Source: Colwellia sp. 75C3 (lineage in GTDB: Bacteria; Pseudomonadota; Gammaproteobacteria; Enterobacterales; Alteromonadaceae). Taken from it: DNA of 51,878 nucleotides. Below are positions 45,488-51,878 of this stretch, piece by piece; positions within the stretch are counted from its first letter, which is position 1; every line of letters starts with the position of its first letter. The DNA is taken from contig NZ_PJAU01000036.1 of the NCBI RefSeq assembly GCF_002836255.1, positions 1 to 51,878 on the forward strand, written 5' to 3'. A model generated the notes under the pieces. That model made no database searches. It was not told where the DNA came from and worked only from the letters and a program-made list of their open reading frames with translations. The position numbers and the translations under genes are program-made.

Positions 45488-45890
45488 TCGTCTGTTTTTT
45501 TAATTTAAACGTCCTTAATCTAATATCAAATGCTTTTATATTTGCCGGAATGACGACTGGTGGGACTGGTTAAATGCATTAACATAATGGCTTATGCAGT
45601 ATTGATGTATAAAAATGCGAAATTAGTTTAATTGGCCTTCCCCTAATATTTAATCAAGTTACCTGGGGTGTTTCACTGGCTATTCAGTTGATTTACTCCA
45701 TGTATTTAGTTATCTCAAATTTTGTGCCAGCAAATCAAATAAATATATTAATATCGATACTACTTAATGAGATTGATGAACAAATCATTTATACTTAACT
45801 ATTAACTATTATTTTACATAGTTACTTCAAAACATTACCCGATCAGGTAGTGATAATAGAGTAACCAAAGATTAATTAGAGACGGACTTT
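45488..45890. promoter_or_regulatory. gap between the insertion sequence and ugd
   Basis: This region of about 400 bases contains a single decayed half of a hairpin repeat (TTGCCGGAATGACG at 45543-45556) and otherwise A+T-rich sequence. The promoter of ugd should be here, but I cannot identify paired boxes with confidence. No gene was found on either strand apart from the split ORF noted to the left. Confidence 0.4.
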
Positions 45891-47057
45891 ATGAAAATTG
45901 CTATTGCGGGTACAGGTTACGTAGGTTTATCAAATGCTATGTTGTTAGCGCAACATAATGAAGTTGTTGCTGTTGATATCATTGCTGAAAAAATAGAATT
46001 ACTCAATTCAGGGAAGTCTCCCATTGAAGATACCGAGATATCTGACTTTTTAGCAAATCGTGATTTGAACTTTACCGCTACTTTAAATAAAGAAGCGGCT
46101 TACGCAGGCGCTGATTATGTAATTATCGCAACTCCTACTGATTACGATCCTGAAACGAACTACTTTAATACCTCTTCAGTTGAATCGGTTATTAAAGATG
46201 TTATGGCTATCAACCCTTCAGCTTGTATGGTAATTAAATCAACAGTTCCTGTTGGCTATACTGCGCGTATTAGAGAAGAATTAGAGTGTGATGGACTGAT
46301 ATTTTCCCCTGAATTTTTACGCGAAGGTAAAGCTCTTCACGATAACCTTTATCCTTCACGTGTTATTGTTGGCGAAGATTCAGATCGTGCACGTACATTT
46401 GCAGGGCTGTTAGTTGAGGGCGCTTGGAAAGAGGATATTGATGTTTTGTTTATCCGCTCTACAGAAGCTGAAGCCGTTAAATTATTCTCTAATACCTATT
46501 TAGCGATGCGCGTATCATACTTTAATGAACTTGATACTTATGCTGAAGTTCATGATTTAGATTCTCGCCATATTATTGAAGGCGTGAGCTTAGATCCCCG
46601 TATAGGCAATCATTACAATAATCCATCATTTGGTTATGGCGGTTATTGCTTGCCAAAAGATACCAAGCAACTACGCGCAAACTATAAAGATGTACCAAAT
46701 AATATTATTAGTGCGATTGTAGATGCTAATAGCACACGTAAAGATTTTGTTGCCGACTCAATTATTGCCAAAGGCCCTAAAGTTGTCGGTATTTATCGCT
46801 TAATTATGAAATCTGGGTCTGATAATTTTAGAGCATCATCAATACAAGGTATTATGAAGCGGATTAAAGCAAAGGGTATTGACGTTGTAATATATGAACC
46901 GGTAATGGAAGAAGATGAATTCTTTCATTCAAAAGTGATTAAAGATTTATCTGAATTTAAAGCACTGTCTGATGTGATTGTTTCTAACCGCATGGTTGAT
47001 GAATTAAATGATGTTGTAGGCAAAGTGTATACACGCGATTTATTTGGTAGTGATTAG
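45891..47057 (+). CDS. ugd: UDP-glucose 6-dehydrogenase
   Basis: The 388-residue enzyme has the NAD-binding [16 protein letters not shown], the segment [29 protein letters not shown] and the catalytic cysteine in [14 protein letters not shown]. This short class is common in capsule loci. It oxidises UDP-glucose to UDP-glucuronate. It heads a sequence of precursor genes: ugd, epimerase, galU and pgi. The start is preceded by GAGACGGA about seven bases upstream. A pair of repeats separates it from the epimerase gene, so co-transcription is uncertain. Confidence 0.96.
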   Translation: MKIAIAGTGYVGLSNAMLLAQHNEVVAVDIIAEKIELLNSGKSPIEDTEISDFLANRDLNFTATLNKEAAYAGADYVIIATPTDYDPETNYFNTSSVESVIKDVMAINPSACMVIKSTVPVGYTARIREELECDGLIFSPEFLREGKALHDNLYPSRVIVGEDSDRARTFAGLLVEGAWKEDIDVLFIRSTEAEAVKLFSNTYLAMRVSYFNELDTYAEVHDLDSRHIIEGVSLDPRIGNHYNNPSFGYGGYCLPKDTKQLRANYKDVPNNIISAIVDANSTRKDFVADSIIAKGPKVVGIYRLIMKSGSDNFRASSIQGIMKRIKAKGIDVVIYEPVMEEDEFFHSKVIKDLSEFKALSDVIVSNRMVDELNDVVGKVYTRDLFGSD

Positions 47058-47082
47058 CACGTTCAGCTCGAACAAACTCATA

Positions 47083-47194
47083 AGCGATGCGCGAATAAAT
47101 TCCCGCCTACGGTGTTGGTGATATGTAGGCGGGATTTTATTCGCGCATAGCTGTAGAACAATGGATCTTCGATCAGAGCCTTCGAAGATGGCGA
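47083..47194. repeat. inverted GTAGGCGGG pair plus a CTTCGA-type hairpin repeat
   Basis: GCGCGAATAAATTCCCGCC and its inverse GGCGGGATTTTATTCGCGC face each other (47087-47108 and 47125-47146) around a 16-base centre. This is the cleanest whole copy of the GTAGGCGGG family in the window and shows it as a small inverted-repeat element. A TGGATCTTCGATCAGAGC copy follows at 47163-47194. Confidence 0.82.
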
Positions 47195-47259
47195 TGCATA
47201 GAGGCAGACTTTTTATAGATGGGAGTTTGTTTTGGTAGACTTTAGTAAAGGTAAGATAA

Positions 47260-48267
47260 ATGAAGTATTTAGTAACAGGTGCCGCAGGTTTTATTGGTAG
47301 TGCTGTCGTTGAACGTTTGTGTGCTGCAGGGCACGATGTCGTTGGTATCGATAATATAAATGATTATTACGAGATTACCTTAAAGCAAGCGCGTTTAAGT
47401 CGAATTGAGCATGCGAGTTTTACCTTTATCAAGATAGATATTGCTGACCGCGAAGGTATGGCTGATTTATTCAGCACTCATAAGTTTGATAAAGTTGTGC
47501 ATTTGGCCGCTCAGGCTGGCGTGCGTTACTCCATTGAAAACCCGATGGCTTATGCTGATAGTAACTTGATTGGGCACTTAACTATTTTAGAAGGGTGTAG
47601 ACATAATAATGTGAAGCACTTGATCTACGCATCATCTTCTTCTGTGTATGGTTTAAATAATAAAGTACCTTTTGCAACATCAGATACTGTCGATCACCCC
47701 GTGTCACTTTATGCCGCAACTAAAAAATCTAATGAATTAATGGCGCATAGCTATTCGCATTTGTATAATATTCCAACCACAGGTTTGCGATTTTTTACTG
47801 TTTATGGTTCATGGGGGCGCCCTGATATGGCTCCTCATATTTTCACTAAGAAAATATTGAATGGCGATACTATCGACATAAATAATAATGGTGATATGTG
47901 GCGTGATTTTACTCATGTAGATGATATTGTTGAAGGGGTTGTGCGCATTGCTGATGTTATTCCAGAGCGTGATGAAAAATGGAAAGTTGAAACTGGTAGC
48001 CCAGCAACGAGTTCAGCACCTTATTCGGTATATAACATTGGGCACGGCTCACCAATTAGTTTAATGGACTTTGTTAAAGCCATTGAAGACGAGTTAGGCA
48101 TTGAAGCGAAAAAGAACTTTCGTGAAATGCAGGCTGGGGATGTATATCAAACCTACGCAGATACTCAAGATTTATTTAAGGCGACTAATTATACCCCTAA
48201 AATTTTAGTGAAAGAGGGTGTTGCCGAATTAGTTGCTTGGTTTAAAGACTTTTACAAAATAAAATAA
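47260..48267 (+). CDS. UDP-glucuronate 4-epimerase (NAD-dependent)
   Basis: The 335-residue extended SDR enzyme has GAAGFIGSAVVERL, the segment AAQAGVRYSIENP that distinguishes UDP-glucuronate epimerases from GalE, the catalytic SLYAATKKSNE (Tyr-X3-Lys), and LRFFTVYGSWGRPDMA. It should interconvert UDP-GlcA made by Ugd and UDP-GalA. Its 3' end is duplicated as a remnant at 40775-40851. AAGGTAAG lies about seven bases before the ATG. The gene is complete and 100 bases upstream of galU. Confidence 0.92.
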   Translation: MKYLVTGAAGFIGSAVVERLCAAGHDVVGIDNINDYYEITLKQARLSRIEHASFTFIKIDIADREGMADLFSTHKFDKVVHLAAQAGVRYSIENPMAYADSNLIGHLTILEGCRHNNVKHLIYASSSSVYGLNNKVPFATSDTVDHPVSLYAATKKSNELMAHSYSHLYNIPTTGLRFFTVYGSWGRPDMAPHIFTKKILNGDTIDINNNGDMWRDFTHVDDIVEGVVRIADVIPERDEKWKVETGSPATSSAPYSVYNIGHGSPISLMDFVKAIEDELGIEAKKNFREMQAGDVYQTYADTQDLFKATNYTPKILVKEGVAELVAWFKDFYKIK

Positions 48268-48367
48268 ATCGTGCCTGTGTAGATGGCTCAGGAACGTTTA
48301 TAGCAAGCTCCTGAGGTAACTACATAAGTATGAAATACAATATAAAATACAAAGGAAGTTGAAGAAT

Positions 48368-49255
48368 ATGAAAGCTGTAATACCTGTTGCTGGCTTAGGT
48401 ACGCGTATGCTACCTGCGACTAAAGCGATTCCTAAAGAAATGTTGCCTATTGTTGATAAACCAATGATTCAATACATAGTAAATGAATGTGTTGCTGCTG
48501 GCATTAAAGAAATCGTTTTAGTGACGCACTCTTCTAAAAATGCCATTGAAAACCATTTTGATAAATCTTTCGAACTTGAAACTACATTAGAAAATCGTGT
48601 CAAACGTCAGTTACTCGAAGAAATTCAGGCTATTTGCCCTAAAGGCGTTACTATCTTGCATGTACGTCAAGGTGAAGCTAAAGGCCTAGGTCATGCTGTT
48701 TTAAAAGCACGTCCAATTATTGGTGATTCGCCGTTTGTCGTGGTTTTACCTGATGTTATTTTAGATGATGCGACGAGTAATTTAAAAACTGAAAACTTAG
48801 CAGCAATGTTAGCTCGTTTTAATGACGCCGGTCATAGTCAGATTATGGTTGAACCTGTTCCTATGGAAATGGTGAGTAACTACGGGGTGGTAGATTGTGA
48901 TGGCCACCAACTTGCTGCAGGTGAATCAAAAGCGATGACAGCTGTAGTGGAGAAACCTCCAGTCGATGAAGCGCCTTCTAACTTAGCTGTTGTTGGACGA
49001 TATGTATTGTCAGAGAAAATTTGGGATTTACTTGAGTTTACTCCTCCGGGCGCAGGTGATGAAATTCAATTGACCGATGCTATTGCTATGCTAATGAAGC
49101 TTGAAACTGTAGAAGCATTTCATATGACTGGTAAGTCTCACGATTGTGGTTCTAAGCTTGGTTACATGAAGGCTAATGTTGAATATGGCTTACGTCATCC
49201 AGCATTAGGCGATGATTTTAAAGCTTACTTACAGGAAGTTATTAATAGCCATTAG
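48368..49255 (+). CDS. galU: UTP-glucose-1-phosphate uridylyltransferase
   Basis: The 295-residue nucleotidyltransferase begins [20 protein letters not shown] (nucleotide-binding signature), followed by [17 protein letters not shown], with [12 protein letters not shown] and [20 protein letters not shown] further on. It makes UDP-glucose from glucose-1-P, feeding Ugd. The ATG at 48368 is chosen over a TTG three codons earlier because family members begin there. It is the intact partner of the pseudogene at 40873. Confidence 0.96.
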   Translation: MKAVIPVAGLGTRMLPATKAIPKEMLPIVDKPMIQYIVNECVAAGIKEIVLVTHSSKNAIENHFDKSFELETTLENRVKRQLLEEIQAICPKGVTILHVRQGEAKGLGHAVLKARPIIGDSPFVVVLPDVILDDATSNLKTENLAAMLARFNDAGHSQIMVEPVPMEMVSNYGVVDCDGHQLAAGESKAMTAVVEKPPVDEAPSNLAVVGRYVLSEKIWDLLEFTPPGAGDEIQLTDAIAMLMKLETVEAFHMTGKSHDCGSKLGYMKANVEYGLRHPALGDDFKAYLQEVINSH

Positions 49256-49284
49256 CTATTATCTTTTAGGTCTGAAATTGTGGA

Positions 49285-49645
49285 TTAAGGCCTAAGTGAC
49301 ATCCAGGCCACGTTGGCTTAAGTGATAACATTAGATTCGTCATTCCCGAGGTGTATTTATCGGGAATCCAGTTTTTGGTTGCGAGCAAGTGGATTCAGGA
49401 TAATTGCTCTTGAATTCTCGACTAAGTGACATCCATACCACGTAGACTTTAGTGATAACCTCAGACTCGTCATTCCCGAGGTGTATTTGTCGGGAATCTA
49501 GTTTTTGGTTGCGAGCCTGTTGATTCAGGGAAATTGCTCTTGAATTCTCGACTAAGTGACATCCATGTCACGTTGGCTTAAGTGATAACCTTAGATTCGT
49601 CATTCCCGAGGTGTGTTAATCGGGAATCCAGCTTTTGGTTAGTTA
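49285..49645. repeat. tandem array with a 130-bp period containing TTCCCGA-type hairpins
   Basis: The CGTCATTCCCGAGGTGT hairpin starts at 49338, 49468 and 49598, exactly 130 bases apart. Each is followed by the same spacer (GTTTTTGGTTGCGAGC, TTGCTCTTGAATTCTCGAC, CTAAGTGACATCCA). A partial spacer precedes the first hairpin. This is a local amplification of one repeat plus its neighbouring sequence, filling the galU-pgi gap. No gene was found in it. Confidence 0.9.
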
Positions 49646-49697
49646 TGAGAGAGTGGATTTCACTTTTAACTATTTAATATTTAATAAAAGTAACAAT

Positions 49698-51317
49698 ATG
49701 GACATGTCTTCTTTATCGCAACTTTCAAAAGCTGCAAAATCTCGCTCAATAACCTCTTTATTCTCTGCTGATGTAGATCGCGTTGACAATTACTCTACTA
49801 GCAAAGTAGGCCTTTACCTCGATTTCTCTAAACAAAATATTACTAACGAAGAACTTAGTCAGCTTTTTGAGTTAGCTAACACGTCGAAATTAACAGATAA
49901 AATCAAAGCACAATTCTCAGGTGAGATGATTAACAACACAGAAAAACGTGCAGTACTTCATACCGTTCTTCGTTGCCCTAATGAAATCAAACGAAAAATA
50001 CTCGGTACTCACGCTGATGAAGTTATCGCCACTGAGCAACACATGGCTGAGATTGTTGATGACATCAGTAGTGGGGCGTTATTGTCCGCTTCAGGTGAAA
50101 AGTTCACTGATATTATTGCCATTGGTATTGGTGGCTCTTATTACGGAATTAAAGTGGCGCTTTCTGCTTTAAAACCTTTTCATACTACAGGCTTGAATGC
50201 TCATGTTATTGCTAATGTTGATGGTGCAGCTATTGAAGATAAGTTAGCAAAGCTCAACACAGCTACAACACTTGTTATTGTTATCTCTAAAACATTTACC
50301 ACTCAAGAAACCTTGTTAAATGCATTGGCAGTTAAAAATTGGATGCTTAAACATTCTGAGGACCCCTGTGTTATTGAAAAGCAGTGGTTTGCCGTTAGTA
50401 CTAATATTGTGAAAGCTACTGAGTTTGGTGTTTTAGAAAAAAATATACTACCAATGTGGGATTGGGTAGGTGGACGCTTTTCTCTTTGGTCTGCCGTAGG
50501 GTTACCGTTGGCATTAGTCATAGGCAATGAAAATTTCAATAAGCTTAAGCAAGGTGCTTATGAGATGGACCAGCATTTTCAAAATACACCATTTGAACAG
50601 AACATGCCGGTATTAATGGCTTTATTAGGTATTTGGAATCGTAATGCATTACAGTATTCAAGCTTAGCTATACTACCTTATGACCATTCTTTACGCGCTT
50701 TACCCGGTTATTTACAACAAACGGATATGGAGAGTAATGGTAAATCTGTATCGAATTCAGGCGAAAAGCTAGCTTGGAAAACCGCACCTACCGTTTTTGG
50801 TCAGGAAGGAACGAACGGGCAACATGCCTTTATGCAATTGATGCATCAAAGTGATGATATTATTCCAACTGACTTTATTGTTTGTTTGAAAGGTTCAAGC
50901 GACTTACCTTCGCACCATCAAGTACTCATTGCTAATTGTTTTGCACAAAGTGAAGCGTTGATGCGTGGTAAAACCTTGGCAGAAGTTGAAGATGAACTGG
51001 CTGCTGCAGGTGTTATGAGTGACGTGATTTCTCGCCTTGCCCCCCATAAAACAATGAAAGGTAATACGCCAAGTAATACTTTATTACTTGATGAAATGTC
51101 GCCCGAAAACTTAGGCGCTTTGCTGGCGCTTTATGAGCATAAAATTTTTGTGCAGGGTGTTATTTGGCAGATCAATTCTTTTGATCAATGGGGCGTTGAA
51201 TTGGGGAAACAATTAGGAAATAGTATTCTGTCAGCAATGAATGGTGGAGAAGCTTCAATGCTGTCTGCTTCAAGTCAAAATTTAATAAAACGTTTTAATC
51301 ATTCTGTTAATAAATAA
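49698..51317 (+). CDS. pgi: glucose-6-phosphate isomerase
   Basis: The approximately 539-residue enzyme has IAIGIGGSYYGIKVAL (substrate phosphate site), VISKTFTTQETLLNA, the catalytic Glu in DMESNGKSV, His in GTNGQHAFMQL and Lys in WGVELGKQLG. It interconverts glucose-6-P and fructose-6-P, linking central metabolism to both the GDP-mannose and UDP-glucose branches. I chose ATG 49698 (MDMSSLSQL); the open frame reaches 63 bases upstream but into the repeat array. Presence beside galU and ugd is common in surface polysaccharide loci. Confidence 0.95.
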   Translation: MDMSSLSQLSKAAKSRSITSLFSADVDRVDNYSTSKVGLYLDFSKQNITNEELSQLFELANTSKLTDKIKAQFSGEMINNTEKRAVLHTVLRCPNEIKRKILGTHADEVIATEQHMAEIVDDISSGALLSASGEKFTDIIAIGIGGSYYGIKVALSALKPFHTTGLNAHVIANVDGAAIEDKLAKLNTATTLVIVISKTFTTQETLLNALAVKNWMLKHSEDPCVIEKQWFAVSTNIVKATEFGVLEKNILPMWDWVGGRFSLWSAVGLPLALVIGNENFNKLKQGAYEMDQHFQNTPFEQNMPVLMALLGIWNRNALQYSSLAILPYDHSLRALPGYLQQTDMESNGKSVSNSGEKLAWKTAPTVFGQEGTNGQHAFMQLMHQSDDIIPTDFIVCLKGSSDLPSHHQVLIANCFAQSEALMRGKTLAEVEDELAAAGVMSDVISRLAPHKTMKGNTPSNTLLLDEMSPENLGALLALYEHKIFVQGVIWQINSFDQWGVELGKQLGNSILSAMNGGEASMLSASSQNLIKRFNHSVNK

Positions 51318-51355
51318 GACTAGTTGATTAAGCACTTACGGTGCCGATGGGGTCA

Positions 51356-51878
51356 GGAAAATGTGCGTCCTGCATTCTCTAATAAGCTGCATCCATGCAG
51401 CGTAAGTTACCGCCTACGGGGGGAATACTTTGGTTGGGCGGTGTCACACTCTCGTCGTCATTCTCGAAGTGTCTAATCGAGAATCCAGTTTTGTTTAATC
51501 AGCAAGAGTTGACAGAGGTACGAGAGGCTAAAAATGTCTATGCGGTTCGTCCTGGTATTACGGCTTAGACTATTATAAGTAAATAGATTCAGAATAATTG
51601 TATAACTAAGACAAAAGAACTGGATTCCCGATAAAAACACCACGGGAATGACGGAGTTTAGTTCATTGGACTCCGGCTAAGAATATGCCGGAATGACGGT
51701 ATGTTCATTGCGCGAATAAATTCCCGCCTACAGTGCGTGTTGATGTAGACGGGATTTTAATAGTCCATTGTTTATAAATAATTTTGTATGCATTTATGAT
51801 TTAATAAATCTTAGTTATCAAACCAATATGGTAGGCTTTGTTTAAAGTGCGAATGCATTAGATAGATGCGCGAACAGG
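51356..51878. repeat. repeat-filled end of the window
   Basis: The 50-base module (GGAAAATGTGCGTCCTGC, then CATCCATGCAGCGTAAG) joins a CCGCCTAC arm at 51356-51417. A TCTCGA-type hairpin lies at 51457-51488, a TTCCCG-type at 51620-51653 and a CCGG-type at 51668-51698. A GCGCGAATAAATTCCCGCC copy faces GTAGACGGGATTTTAATAG (51711-51762). The last bases read GCGCGAACAGG, the start of another module cut by the window edge. No gene was found. Confidence 0.75.

Overview
The window looks like chromosomal DNA of a marine, probably cold-adapted gammaproteobacterium of the Alteromonadales, most likely Colwellia or a close relative. This is inferred from the A+T-rich composition, the protein types and the very dense small hairpin repeats; no 16S gene or other marker is present to prove it. 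The core (16.1-51.3 kb) is a Wzx/Wzy-type capsule or exopolysaccharide locus.

Layout. (1) 0.3-3.6 kb, minus strand: a YjbH-family outer-membrane polysaccharide protein whose signal peptide is broken by a frameshift, and an acidic lipoprotein. (2) 3.9-4.7 kb: a lone crotonase-family gene. (3) 5.0-13.4 kb: a membrane-fusion protein, ABC ATPase and two FtsX/MacB-type permeases, followed by an NtrC-type response regulator and its histidine kinase. A GG-N10-GC sigma-54 promoter and TGTCCG/CGGACA dyads lie just upstream, so the cluster looks like a self-contained sigma-54 circuit. (4) 13.4-16.1 kb: a repeat-rich stretch with two toxin-antitoxin pairs, YafN-YafO and YefM-YoeB. (5) 16.1-20.0 kb: wza-wzb-wzc export and tyrosine-kinase genes. 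(6) 20.4-26.0 kb: gmm, manC, manB, gmd and fcl, making GDP-mannose and GDP-L-fucose. (7) 26.2-34.2 kb: a visibly more A+T-rich, strain-specific block with Wzx flippase, GNAT acetyltransferase, GT11-like fucosyltransferase, sulfotransferase, Wzy polymerase, GT4 glycosyltransferase, ArnB-like aminotransferase and a PglC-type initiating sugar transferase. (8) 34.5-40.6 kb: cysD, cysN, an SLC13-type transporter, cysC and a DHH/DHHA1 phosphoesterase, i.e. sulfate activation to PAPS. (9) 40.8-45.5 kb: a galU pseudogene with six in-frame stops, an intact second YjbH gene, and a complete 1008-bp IS1595-type element with an 8-bp target duplication. (10) 45.9-51.3 kb: ugd, a UDP-glucuronate 4-epimerase, galU and pgi, supplying UDP-glucose, UDP-GlcA and UDP-GalA.

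Together the genes point to a fucose-containing, uronic-acid-containing, probably sulfated surface polysaccharide made by the Wzx/Wzy/Wza-Wzc route. Almost every long intergenic gap is filled with three families of small palindromic repeats. One has four stem types that keep the same flanks but change both arms together, so base pairing appears to be conserved. Several genes take their stop codon from inside a repeat.
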